The position numbers were made by a program, and so were the translations under genes. Positions 39,056 through 51,069 of a stretch of 64,000 nucleotides of DNA are shown piece by piece. Source of the stretch: Scylla paramamosain (Eukaryota; Arthropoda; Malacostraca; Decapoda; Portunidae); the NCBI RefSeq assembly GCF_035594125.1, contig NC_087185.1:14745164-14809163 (forward strand), in the 5' to 3' direction. Each line of letters starts with the position of its first letter. Positions within the stretch are counted from its first letter, which is position 1. A model generated the notes under the pieces. That model saw only the letters and a program-made list of their open reading frames with translations, searched no databases and was not told where the DNA came from.

Positions 39056-39059
39056 AAAA
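39056..39059 (-). terminator. Pol III terminator of tRNA-Phe copy 2
   Basis: TTTT on the - strand, 6 nt past the mature 3' end. Confidence 0.6.
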
Positions 39060-39065
39060 TTGAAT

Positions 39066-39138
39066 TGCCCAGACCCGGGATCGAACCGGGGACCTTTAGA
39101 TCTTCAGTCTAACGCTCTCCCAACTGAGCTATCTAGGC
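39066..39138 (-). tRNA. tRNA-Phe (GAA), copy 2
   Basis: Sequence identical to copy 1 over all 73 nt. It has TTTATAAGG about 20 nt upstream of its 5' end on the - strand, a TATA-like element of the sort used by arthropod tRNA genes. A TTTT terminator follows. Its 3' flank is shared with copies 1 and 3. Confidence 0.95.
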
Positions 39139-39553
<415 letters not shown>

Positions 39554-39993
39554 GTGGAAAATTTCACATTGTCAGCAAAAAGGAACAGAATAGATTGCAC
39601 TTTACAAAAAAAAAAAAATAATAATAATTATAAATAAAAAAATAAAGCATAGATATGATATATATTACATGTATGAATAGCATGAGTGAATTATAAACCC
39701 CAGATTTAAGATATATTTGCTATAGAAATTAACAATAGTAAAAAGGAGAAAGCACCAGAGAATTCAAAGCTTGATCGTAACATTAAATATGAATTAATTA
39801 CTGTTTCATTACTAACGGAATCTACTTTTTTTCTTATTTCATAATGCAATATTATTCTGGTTATTAAATATAGAACATGAACCGGAAATAAACAGCAATG
39901 AATCACCTGTAAAGTTATACGTCATGCAGCAATCATAAACTATTGATCGATCGTATTCTCCTTTTACCTTTGTGAAGTGTCTAAGAAAGTTTT
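39554..39993. other. AT-rich unassigned stretch
   Basis: A poly(A) run near 39606-39618 with AT-rich flanks. No gene recognised. Confidence 0.4.
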
Positions 39994-40225
39994 GGGCCAA
40001 GATGGTTTGGTTATCTGGTAAGAAGAAATAGAGAGCAGCAAGTTACAAGAGAAGTCATGGAAATGGAAGTGAGAGGAGCGCGAAGAAGAGGAAGACCAAG
40101 GATCAGGTGGAAAGACTGTGTCAACGAGGACATGAGGGACAAAGGATTAGATGAAAGTGTCTCAAGATAGAAACACTTGGTAAAGGATCATTAGAAGCGG
40201 CGACTCCGAATAGGGATTGAGCTGG
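39994..40225 (+). mobile_element. LINE ORF2 C-terminal relic (RTE/Jockey-like tail)
   Basis: The 39994-40170 frame contains RWFGYLVRR, then VMEMEVRGARRRGRPRIRW and KDCVNEDMRDKGLDES, the classic C-terminal tail RWFGH..R......GRP..RW.D...ED......... of non-LTR retrotransposon ORF2. TAG at 40168 is a break: the next frame continues QDRNTW and IIRSGDSE, so one or more bases have been lost. It is a 5'-truncated dead copy of a family distinct from the VVDEWN relics. Confidence 0.75.
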
Positions 40226-40301
40226 GAAGAAGATTCTTTTTATTTTTGTTATTGTTTAATGCTGACATTTCTTAATTTAGGTATTTGTAAGTTGCCGGGT
40301 T

Positions 40302-40325
40302 GTGTGTGTGTGTGTGTGTGTGTGT
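40302..40325. repeat. Short (GT)n just upstream of tRNA-Phe copy 3
   Basis: A GT run of about 24 bp ends about 15 nt before the tRNA 5' end, occupying the place of an upstream TATA-like element. Confidence 0.85.
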
Positions 40326-40339
40326 ACAGTTATGATTAA

Positions 40340-40412
40340 GCCTAGATAGCTCAGTTGGGAGAGCGTTAGACTGAAGATCTAAAGGTCCCCGGTTCAATCC
40401 CGGGTCTGGGCA
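40340..40412 (+). tRNA. tRNA-Phe (GAA), copy 3
   Basis: Same 73-nt cloverleaf as copies 1 and 2 with a single change in the T loop (TTCAATC instead of TTCGATC), which keeps the conserved purine at position 57. Stems are fully paired; the B box is GGTTCAATCCC. A GT microsatellite sits where copy 2 has a TATA-like element. Head-to-head orientation relative to copy 2. Confidence 0.94.
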
Positions 40413-40418
40413 ATGTAC

Positions 40419-40422
40419 TTTT
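40419..40422 (+). terminator. Pol III terminator of tRNA-Phe copy 3
   Basis: TTTT 6 nt after the mature tRNA end, in a 3' flank shared with copies 1 and 2. Confidence 0.6.
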
Positions 40423-40424
40423 AC

Positions 40425-40640
40425 TTTACCTTGCCAGAACAAGTTAAAGCACATTACTGAGCGGCATTCACTGGAAGGCGTGGGCGCGTGATGTGATGGG
40501 AGTATTTAGATGGTTAAAAGATTTCAGCAACGACGAAAATCAGGGTCTTTAGAGCAGGGATCACATTAGAGCTTGCACGAATGGTTGTAAACTCTAGAAA
40601 TTCAGATTGAAAAGGAGATAAACAAATTTTCATTCACACA
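40425..40640 (+). mobile_element. LINE reverse-transcriptase tail relic downstream of tRNA-Phe copy 3
   Basis: Contains CATTCACTGGAAGGCGTGGG, fragments VFRWLKDFSNDEN and RACTNGCKL.KFRLK with stops, matching 38850-39040 read on the - strand. The shared order tRNA, spacer, LINE tail shows that the whole block was duplicated in inverted orientation. Confidence 0.55.
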
Positions 40641-40805
40641 TCCCAAACAAACTTAAGAACCCAACAGACGCACAGACGGTTTAGACGATTTTCAGTTCCC
40701 TAATTCCTTGCTGTAATAGAACCAACGACTCAGTTCTTTGGTGATGTGTTTGCCTCGCCGCCTTGTCACTTCCACACCGCCCCTCACAACCTGGCGCCCT
40801 GATAG

Positions 40806-40839
<34 letters not shown>

Positions 40840-41041
40840 CAGCGCCATACACTTTTATACAGCCATCAGGAAGGTAAGCATCAGACGCATTTCCTGCCGT
40901 GTAATGCGTTGAGAAGTGGAGATCTTGAATAATACAACTGAACTATATTCTTATTAATAGTTTAACTCCATGAAAGTCAAACAAACGCAAACAAAACTTG
41001 CCTTACTGCGAGACACTAAAGGGCGGCCAGGAGGAGTCAGT
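40641..41041. other. Unassigned stretch with a short (GT)n
   Basis: A GT run at about 40808-40838. Nothing else recognised. Confidence 0.4.
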
Positions 41042-41046
41042 AGTAC

Positions 41047-41091
<45 letters not shown>

Positions 41092-41205
41092 CAGCCGTAG
41101 TAGTACTGTCATCACGATTACTACTACTACTACTACTACTACTACTTAATACTAATACTATCACCACCACCACTATTACGGCAGCAGCTTACATACACCC
41201 CCCCT

Positions 41206-41246
<41 letters not shown>
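41042..41246. repeat. (AGT)n, (CTA)n and (CA)n tracts
   Basis: AGT at about 41045-41092, CTA at about 41117-41146 (reverse complement of the first, so the pair can fold back), further CTA/CAC triplets, then CA at about 41209-41246. Confidence 0.93.
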
Positions 41247-41250
<4 letters not shown>

Positions 41251-41552
41251 CAGCCAGTGTTCTGTGGACCATTCAGTGCGGGCGAGTGATCCATGTTGAT
41301 TCAAATGGCAGTACTTTGTGAGGTGATGCAAGGCGTGCACGTGACCTAATGATATTGCCACGCACCCTGCTGATAATAAGGCTGCGTGCTGTATAGATCT
41401 CACAGTATTTAAATCTTACGTGTTTATTTTATTCAATCAATGCCACTTAGTTATTAATTTCTTTTGTAATATTGAGGTCTGTGATTAAGTTGTTTCTGGA
41501 AGTGTTGTGTGTATTGTTATTTCTTTATTTATTTTATTATTTTTTATGTAAG

Positions 41553-41757
41553 ATGGTCAGGTGTGTTACGTGTGTGTGGTCAGGTGTGTCAGGTGTGTGC
41601 CTCGTGAGCACTGTGACGGGGAAGGTGCATGTGTGTGTGTCAGGTGTGCTACTTGAGTACTGTGCCGTGGCAGATGTGTCAGGTGTGTGCCTCGTGGGTA
41701 CTGTGCAGGGGCAGGTGTGTGTCAGGTGCATGCCTTGTGAGTACTGTGCCGGGTAAA
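41553..41757. repeat. Minisatellite, unit about 55-65 bp
   Basis: GTGTGTCAGGTGTGTGCCTC, GTGAGTACTGTG and CCGGGGCAGGT elements recur near 41583, 41641, 41677 and 41725. Confidence 0.7.
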
Positions 41758-42279
41758 CACTGCCTGAGGGATGAGGATCGAAGAGTCACAACGTGTCGCC
41801 ATTATGTGCTCAAATATTCATGGCAGTTCTTTGTCTTGTTTTTATTTATGAGTGTGAACAAAATAGCATGTCGAATGAATACAAACCTGAGTAGAAAATG
41901 AAGGAGTCTACAAAAGGTCAGTTAGTCTACGCATGGGTAGCTCCTGAAGTGAATACTTTGACTGGTATCACTTCTCAGCTTAATAAAATGTCTTGTGTAA
42001 ATTTAGATCTTAATTTTGAAATATAGAACTCAAAATAGAGGAGAATTTTTATTGTATGTAGTTTAATCTTTTTCTTAATAAAATTCCTTACGGTTACTTA
42101 TTAAAATGTCACTAACATTTTAAGGAGAACAGAATGATAACGCCTTTGTTCACTATACCTGTCAAAGCAGCAGCTCAATCCAAGAACAAAGGAATGAGTG
42201 TGGCGGGGATATGTATCTTATAGAACAGACCGTAACCACCAGTGTCCATAGAATTATTAAAAAGGAAAAAAAAAATGTG
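41758..42279. other. AT-rich unassigned stretch
   Basis: No gene or RNA recognised. Confidence 0.4.
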
Positions 42280-42720
42280 ACTGAATGGCTGATGTAATGT
42301 ACCTTTATAAATATAGATAGATTCTGCGCTTAAATTATTATATAACGAGAAAAAAAATATGTAGGAAAGGAACAAAATTAATCTAAGCATTTCATTTAGA
42401 TATAGATGGCGCGATGAAGTGATTATACAAAGGAAAGATTTAGGAAAGAAACCATATTAGTTAAAACATCTCGCATATAGATAGGTCCCGCGCTCAAATG
42501 ATCATATAACATAAAAAAAATATAGGAAAGAAACATTAATCCAAGCATTTTATATGTAGCAAACCCTCTCGCTAAAATCATTATGTAAAAGAAAAATATA
42601 GGAAAGAATTCAAACATTTTACATACAGACAGAACCCGCGATAAAATGATTAAACTATATAACAGAGAAAACGTAGGAAAGAAGCCACATTTATTCTGGC
42701 AGTCGCTCTGTACCTTGTTG
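42280..42720. repeat. Tandem array, about five units of 75-110 bp
   Basis: CATATAGATAGGTCCCGCGCT.AAATGAT.ATATAAC, then A-run, ATATAGGAAAGAAACATTAAT and CCAAGCATTT recur near 42310, 42400, 42475, 42550 and 42625 with drift. Confidence 0.7.
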
Positions 42721-43348
42721 ACTTCCACCTTCCTCTTTATATACATACCATTACTTTCTCGTTTTAATGTCTGCGCGTGCCTGGCGTTAAGTTGTGTTTA
42801 TTATACTGATATATGATATTTAGCGCTCCCGTACATCACAGTTATGTCGCTATCTAATTCTTGTAAGCATTGCCTCGCCGTAGCTGCTTATACCTGCGAG
42901 CGCCACCTGCCGCGGCCTCCCTCCCACAAGCAAGCCAGTCACATGTATGGCGCCGCTCGGTGAGTCTCATGTGAAGTTCGAGGCTTTTCATTCTCGTGAC
43001 TCAATTAGTTTATAGAAGTGGACTGCAGCTGTATTTTTCATCCCCGCGGACTCTTTTTCATGTTGTGCGTTTTGGAAAAGGGATACATATATGGAAGGGA
43101 ATTAAAACGTGTCCATTGCATACAAACTAGAGGGAAATAAGAGGAAGAGAGCATGAAAGGTTGAGGGAATAATATATCAAGTCTGTATAAAAATATTGCT
43201 GAACGTTATGAAACTACAAGAGAGCAATCAACATATCCTTCATAAGATTACACCAAATACAATATATGGAATAAAAAAATAAAAAAAAAACACTAGGGCA
43301 TTGCAAGTAACACATAACCACAAACAACTAAACATTACAAAATACTAC

Positions 43349-43349
<1 letters not shown>
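42721..43349. other. Unassigned stretch
   Basis: 42880-42960 is GC-richer; the rest is AT-rich. No exon supported. Confidence 0.4.

Positions 43350-43441
<92 letters not shown>
43350..43441. repeat. (CA)n microsatellite
   Basis: A pure CA run of about 92 bp. 43442-43760 after it is unassigned. Confidence 0.95.
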
Positions 43442-43442
<1 letters not shown>

Positions 43443-43768
43443 AATCACATCTCTGCCTTACACTACCGATGCGGAAAACCACGGAAAGTCACAATGGCAG
43501 GTAACTTTCCCCCTCTCACAACCTTCCCTGCTTACACAAAATGGCTGAAAATCACCTCTCTTCCCCCCATTACACCGTATATTCCGCTGGGCTGGGCGTG
43601 AGGCTCTTAAGGAGTGGTGGCGTAAACATACCATCTGTTCGTCTTGATAATGGCACCGCTGACCTACGATAAGTACTCGCGGCCTAAGGAAAACACTGCT
43701 AGGAGGGGCAATATTAGGAAGAGGAGGTGATGTTTGGATGTTTGGATATCTATATTGGTCTCTTGTAT

Positions 43769-43867
43769 GTGTGTGTGTATGTTTGTGTGTTTGTGTTTGT
43801 GTTTGTGTTTGTGTTTCTGTCTTTCTCACTGTATTTTCTTTTGTCTGTCTGCTTGTTTCTCTGTTTG

Positions 43868-43943
<76 letters not shown>
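43769..43943. repeat. TTTGTG-rich block and (CT)n microsatellite
   Basis: GTGTTTGTGTTT hexamers at about 43769-43815, then after TCTGTCTG-like sequence a CT run at about 43869-43943. Confidence 0.93.
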
Positions 43944-43947
<4 letters not shown>

Positions 43948-44009
43948 AGCGTAACTTAAAACAAGACCAGCACGTTAATACTACTGCTGGAGAGTCTTCC
44001 TTTACCTTC

Positions 44010-44262
44010 TCTTCCTCCTCCTCCTCCTCCTCCTCCTCCCGCGCGTCCCAGGTGTAGAGTCCTGAGTGTGTCGCGGCCCTGGGTGTGGTGGTGCCCGGTT
44101 TCAATTGGGCTCTGAACCGCGAAACTTCGTCAGAAACGTGCTGAGTAGAAGGATCTGAGCTGGAACACGCGCGGCACTGAGAGCGTGGGAGGCGGTGAAG
44201 GAAGAGGAGAAGGAAGAGGAGCAGGAGGAGGAGGAGGAGGAGGAGGAGGAGGAGGAGGAGGA
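44010..44262. repeat. (CTC)n and (GGA)n tracts
   Basis: CTC at about 44013-44039 and GGA at about 44200-44262, on opposite strands relative to each other. Confidence 0.92.
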
Positions 44263-44392
44263 GAAATAGAAAGAGGACGAAGAGGAATTAATATTTTTGT
44301 CTTTCTTTGGAAACAATGACTTAATGGGAAGATCATTTTCGAAAGTTATAAGTGAGGGGGATGGAAAACGAAAAGGACGAGAGCGAGGAGGG

Positions 44393-45539
<1,147 letters not shown>

Positions 45540-46320
45540 GTTTGCAGAGCTGGAAGAAGAAGAAGAAGAAAAGGACGAAGGATAAAAAGGAATGTTTGTT
45601 TCAGTTAAGATATTAAAAGTGTGAAATGTGAAGAAGTTGCAAGTAAGCCAAAAACAACTTCAGATTGAAAATATGGAAACGCGCATTATCATAAAAAAAA
45701 AGAAGAAGAAAAGTACGAACGATAAAAAAGAAGTGTTAGTCTCAATTAAGATTTTGTAGTGTGAAATGTAAAGAAGTTACAAGTTAACCAAATGAGATTC
45801 AAGTTAAAGAAAGAAAAGAAAATAGAAAGACTTGCAATATCATTTGGAATTTCATTGTGGGAAATAAGAAAGAATCTAAATAAATCAAAGAAACAGGAAT
45901 AAAAAAAAAGTTACTGATTCTGTCTGATTTGAAGTATCATAGCGTGAAAATTAAAGAGAACTCTGCAAATAAAAAAAAAAAAAAAACAGAAGATAAAAAA
46001 GAAAAACAAAAAGGAGCAAAAGATTCCATTTGTAACACCATCGCGTGAAGATGAAGGAAAATGAATATACAAATAAATCAAAGTTAAAAAAAAAAAGACG
46101 GAAAAAAAACCTAACTACACTATGATTTCAAGTATGTACAAACTGTCTTATTTGTAACATCATCGCGTGAAGGAAAAAAAAAACATAACTACACTATGAT
46201 TTCAAGTATATACAAACTGTCTTATTTGTTAACACCATCGCGTGAAGGTAAAAGAAAATAGACATATAAATAAACTAAAAAAAGCGTTAAAAAAAAAAAA
46301 AAACACACCAATTCAGAACA
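45540..46320. repeat. A-rich tandem array, units about 75-150 bp
   Basis: Early units share GGACGAAGGATAAAAAGGAA, GTGAAATGTGAAGAAGTT and ACAAGTTAACCAAA (near 45570 and 45705). Later units share TTTGTAACACCATCGCGTGAAG and ACTACACTATGATTTCAAGT (near 46030, 46110, 46150 and 46185). Poly(A) runs mark the joins. Confidence 0.65.
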
Positions 46321-46679
46321 CTAGTATCACACCGAGAAACGTAAGGAAACTACAAATGTCACCAAAGAAGCACGAGTGTCACCAGCGCCATCTAGGAGTG
46401 GGATTCTGAACCGCGAGGGATGCCAGAGTTGAATATTGTGTTCCTAATATTTCACGTGTAAAGTCAGCGGTGGGCGCGAGGAGGAGGAAGCTTGTTAGTG
46501 GTGCCGGCCCTTGCTTGCTTGCTTGTTTGCCGCGAGCTTTCCCCAGCGTGTGAGAGAAACATACTTTCATACTTGTAAATACTTCGCAAACACACTGCCA
46601 AGATTCTTTTTTAGCACCAAAGTTCGGTTAGGGAGTAAGGAAAAGTTTGTAATGTATATGCCACAGGATTTCATGTCTG
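46321..46679. other. Unassigned stretch
   Basis: Mixed sequence including a short CTTG repeat at about 46511-46530. No gene. Confidence 0.4.
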
Positions 46680-47237
46680 TCTCCCCTGTCTTTTCTCCTG
46701 CTGTCTATCTTTCTGTTTGTCTGTCTGTGTTTTCCTTTTGTCTGCTTTTGTGTTCCTTGTCTTTTTTTCCTCCAGTCTATCTCTCTGTATTTTTTCTTTC
46801 TCTTTGTTTTGTCTTTCTAGTCTATCTGTCTGCTTTTCCCTTTCTTTTTCTCTGTTTTTTTCCCTTCCTGTCTTGTATCTGTCTATCTCCTTGTTTGTGA
46901 TTTTTTTTTTTATCTTCGTCTTTTGTCATCCTTGATTTTTCTCTTCCTGTCTATTTCAGTTTGTCTTTTTCTCTTTCTCTACCTGTTTTGTCTTCCCGGA
47001 CTTTTCCTTTCCTATCTATTTTTTTCTTTCTATTTTGTCTTCTCTATCTTGTCTTTTTTGTCTATCTGTCTGTTTATCTGTGTCTGTCTTTCGTTTCGTC
47101 TTTGTTTTTTGTTTGAATGATTGCATTTCTTTGTCTTTTTTCCGTCTGTCTGTTATTTTTTTTTTTTTTTGTCTGTTCCTCTCCCTCTGTGTTACTTGTT
47201 CCCACGTGCCCGTCTGTGTATCTTTCTCACGGTATGC

Positions 47238-47301
<64 letters not shown>

Positions 47302-47372
47302 CTCTGTTTGTCTGTGTGTCTGTACGCCTGTTTTGTCCGTCTGTTTTATATTTCATGGGTTGTGAAATGGGT

Positions 47373-47469
<97 letters not shown>
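46680..47469. repeat. TCTGTCT-rich pyrimidine region, (GT)n and (CT)n
   Basis: 46680-47170 is built of irregular TCTGTCTGTTTTTCTTT elements. GT lies at about 47239-47297 and CT at about 47374-47466. Confidence 0.85.
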
Positions 47470-47997
<528 letters not shown>

Positions 47998-48757
47998 GGG
48001 AGAGAGACGCAGAGAAACCGTGCCGCCTACGATTCCTCAATTCCACAACACATAAAGTATACATGGGCCTCCAATGCACTATGGAGTCGCTGATTGCCTG
48101 CAAAATTGAAGCCCAAACGGTAAGGGTCCTTGAGGCGGCTTGTCACTCTTCATTGCCTCTGGCCCGCCCGCCTCTGACCTTCACGGACTTCCTCTCGCTC
48201 GCTCACTCCCTCCATACCTGCAATGTTCCTCTGTTTATCGACGAAAATAAATGAATAGATGAATGAATAAATAAAATAAATAGATGAATAAAAAAAGTTG
48301 AAAATACCACCTCAATCTGTTGTTATTGTCATATTTTGGTATTCATGGAGATATAGAAGTAGAACTTACATGTACAGGTAATAGAGAATAAAAGATTAGT
48401 TTTGTATTTTCTAAGCTGCAGAACTATTTAATATATTCTAGTCCAAAAATAAGCATCTGAAAAATTCTAAAGACTTACGGGAAAATAATGTTTCGCAGTG
48501 AAAGAGTAAAGGGGAACGTTTGGTTTGTTGTGGTGTTCAGAAAGCTGAAGGTCTGGTTGATCTTCAGGAACCGATTAAAAAGTAAATAGTCATTGAATCT
48601 TAGTTGTTAGTGTGCGAAAGTGTGATTTTTTTTCTTTTATTGGAATGTGTTGTGTTAATGTGTGAGATTTAAGATGTTTCGTTTATGTTTGTATTTTTTT
48701 TTGTTTTCTGATGAATACCTTTTAAAAATATATGTATTTTTATGTTAGTTTTTACGG
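47998..48757. other. Unassigned stretch
   Basis: An AATA/GATG-rich patch at 48245-48290, otherwise mixed AT-rich sequence. No gene recognised. Confidence 0.4.
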
Positions 48758-48823
48758 TTTCTGTTTTCAAATGAGAGAGTTTCTGTTTTCAAATGAGAGA
48801 GTTTCTGTTTTCAAAGGAGAGTG
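48758..48823. repeat. 22-bp minisatellite, three copies
   Basis: Three consecutive copies of TTTCTGTTTTCAAATGAGAG plus AG; the third has AAGGAGAGT at its end. Confidence 0.9.
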
Positions 48824-48845
48824 TTGTTCTGTTTGTTGTGCTAAT

Positions 48846-49166
48846 GTTTGAGAATTTAGAGACCGCTTGTGTTGTTGAATTCATTACTTTGTGTTTTATG
48901 AGATTTCCAAAATGTGCTCGTGTCCATTATGCTTTCTAGACTAACTATCGAGTGGGCGGTAATGCCAAAGAGGCTTGATACAGACGAGGCAGAGTGAGGT
49001 GACCATGTTTGCAAATTTAGACTCTGCTTGTGCCTCAGTTCATTGCTTTGTGTTATATAAGATTTCCAAAATGTGCTCGTGTCCAATATGCATTCTAAAC
49101 TAAATACTGATTGGACAGTAATGAGAAACAGACTTGATATAGACGAGACAGAGTGAGCTGATCGTG
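48846..49166. repeat. Tandem duplication, unit about 161 bp, two copies
   Basis: Unit 1 is 48846-49006 and unit 2 starts at 49007 (GTTTGCAAATTTAGA). Shared blocks are AGATTTCCAAAATGTGCTCG, GACGAGGCAGAGTGAG and GCTTGATA.AGACGAG. Moderately diverged. Confidence 0.8.
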
Positions 49167-49538
49167 TGTTGCTGGCGACCTTGCAGAAAGCACAACGAAA
49201 AGACGTTAACGAGTCCCTTTAACTTTCCTCCTCCCGATAACAAGAAAAGTAATGGAAATAAACTTACATACATCAAACTTTGCTCTATTCTTCCGTCCCC
49301 TCCAACAGCATGGGGGAAAAAATAAATGACTCAATTATTTACTTTTATTCTTCCTTTGCTCTCCTGCCTATTATTTTGTTCCTCAGAGTAAAGGACAAGC
49401 AGAAACATTCAATTCTTACGTGAACATACTTAGATGGAGACAAAAAAATTACGATGATTTTTATCCTAAGTTTCTGACACTAACTGCTTCTATTTTCCTT
49501 GATCTAGGTGAAAGTTGAAGGAACTGTAGTGTCGAAAC
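49167..49538. other. Unassigned stretch
   Basis: AT-rich mixed sequence; no feature recognised. Confidence 0.4.
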
Positions 49539-49783
49539 TTTATGAATGTTTTAGAATGTCCCTTTTTAAATTTCCCCTTACGATTTTTTCCTAAAGTTTT
49601 GATGCACTGAAGAAATTTTAGAATGATGAAAATATCTGAATGTTTATGAATGTCCCTTTGAGTGTTTCTGTTATGAGTTTTCCCTAAAGTTTTGATGCAA
49701 TGAAGGAATTTTAGGGTGAGGAAAGTATGTGAAATGTTCTAGAATGTTTCTTTTATGGTGTTCCCCTAAAGTTCTGATGCGTT
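49539..49783. repeat. Tandem array, about 2.5 units of 95-105 bp
   Basis: TTATGAATGT...GAATGTCCCTTT, then TTTTCCCTAAAGTTTTGATG and CA.TGAAG.AATTTTAG recur near 49540, 49645 and 49735. Confidence 0.7.
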
Positions 49784-50510
49784 TTGTTGGTGTTTTCCAG
49801 CATGGGGAAGGCCGAGGGTGTTCCAGGATACTTAGGATTTATTGTACAACTGTTAAGACTATGATATGATTCTAATTAACGCTTTTATCAACTTAATTTT
49901 CAATAATCCCCAACTTTTGATTCTAAGGGATGAATTTTAACTGCACGGTTCAGTACCCAGTAGGATTTTTCCCCAAAGCTCTCATGTCTGCTGTCAGTAT
50001 TTTCCATATTGAAAAATAAATATATGAATAAAATAAAATAGTTAAAGAAATAAAAAAAAAATAATAATCAGAGTAATAGAGTGATTTTGTAATTGAAATA
50101 TGCAAGTGTTAACTCCAATCTGTTTCCTAAGGTGAAAAACACGCTTGGTTAGATCTGGACGGGATAAAATACTCGTTCATACTGGATTCATGCGTTCCAT
50201 TTAGAAGTCATGAAACACCTGTTATACCGTATATAAAAGACTTGTATAGTAGGACCAGGGAGAATAGAATAGATAACACATGCACGTATCACAGTCGTAT
50301 ATGATGAAATGTGTGCAAGGCAGGACTGGGAGGATGGTTATCGTTGGCTCACTGGGAAACTGAAGGCAGGGCGCATTGCGAGGCGAGGGGAGGAGGTAAA
50401 TGTGCACTTGATGGCGTTACAGCGGGAGGGGGACGAATTGAATGCACGGCGAGGTGAGGAAGTGTGTAATGCTTGTGGCTTATGTAGCTGGGTGATATAT
50501 TAACGAGGAG
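49784..50510. other. Unassigned stretch upstream of the array copy
   Basis: Mixed AT-rich sequence. A weak duplicate GCGAGG.GAGGAGGT.AATG element occurs near 50380 and 50450. No gene supported. Confidence 0.4.
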
Positions 50511-50518
50511 ACAAATAA

Positions 50519-50722
50519 CTGAGTGACTCTCCACCGAGGAAACAAGAAGTAATGAAGAGTAATAGTAAAAAGATAAAAAAATAAAATAAATTAATAAATA
50601 AAACTGTACCGTAACCTTAGAAGTCTGTGAAATGAGTATTAGTCCACTGAGAAAGAAGACTGCGAGTGAAAAACGGAAAACAATGACAAAAAAGAAAAGA
50701 AAAACAGGAAAATTATAAAAAT
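50519..50722. repeat. Array unit upstream of the 698-codon gene
   Basis: From GAGTGACTCTCCACCGAGG, through GAAACAAGAAGTAATGAA, AAAACTGTACCGTAAC, AGTCCACTGAGAAAGAAGAC and TGCGAGTG, to ACAGGAAAATTATAAA. The same roughly 200-bp sequence occurs at about 54005-54200 and 55170-55375, downstream of the gene. Confidence 0.85.
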
Positions 50723-50742
50723 AATATAATAAAATAAAAGTA

Positions 50743-50793
<51 letters not shown>
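50743..50793. repeat. (AAT)n microsatellite
   Basis: An uninterrupted TAA/AAT run of about 50 bp, lying between the array unit and the presumed promoter. Confidence 0.93.
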
Positions 50794-50796
<3 letters not shown>

Positions 50797-50807
50797 CATG
50801 GTCTGTG

Positions 50808-50843
50808 ATTGGTTGATGCAATGCAGCGCAAGTTTCCTATTGG
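50808..50843 (+). promoter_or_regulatory. Pair of inverted CCAAT boxes upstream of the 698-codon gene
   Basis: GATTGG at 50807-50812 and TATTGG at 50838-50843 are spaced 31 bp apart (centre to centre), about three helical turns. That spacing is common for paired NF-Y sites in metazoan promoters (family knowledge). They lie 230-260 bp upstream of the first ATG. An initiator-like ATTCAGT at 51056-51062 is probably too close to the ATG to be the main start. No TATA box was identified. Confidence 0.4.
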
Positions 50844-51069
50844 TCGCCGCCGATCACAGTTGCTAGCGAGGGACCACCTCCTGAGCCCCAACCCGCTAAC
50901 CGTGGTGCAGGTGTTTCCCTGCCTGTGAACACTAAAGACGGTGCTCTGCAAGGCGGCAACACCGTGTGTTTTTTGTCACAACTCCAAGCTCTCCAGCGTC
51001 AAGCACTTTCCAAGCACCTCAAACATCCTAAATACTAGTGTACCCTAGTGAGACCATTCAGTCAGTCAG

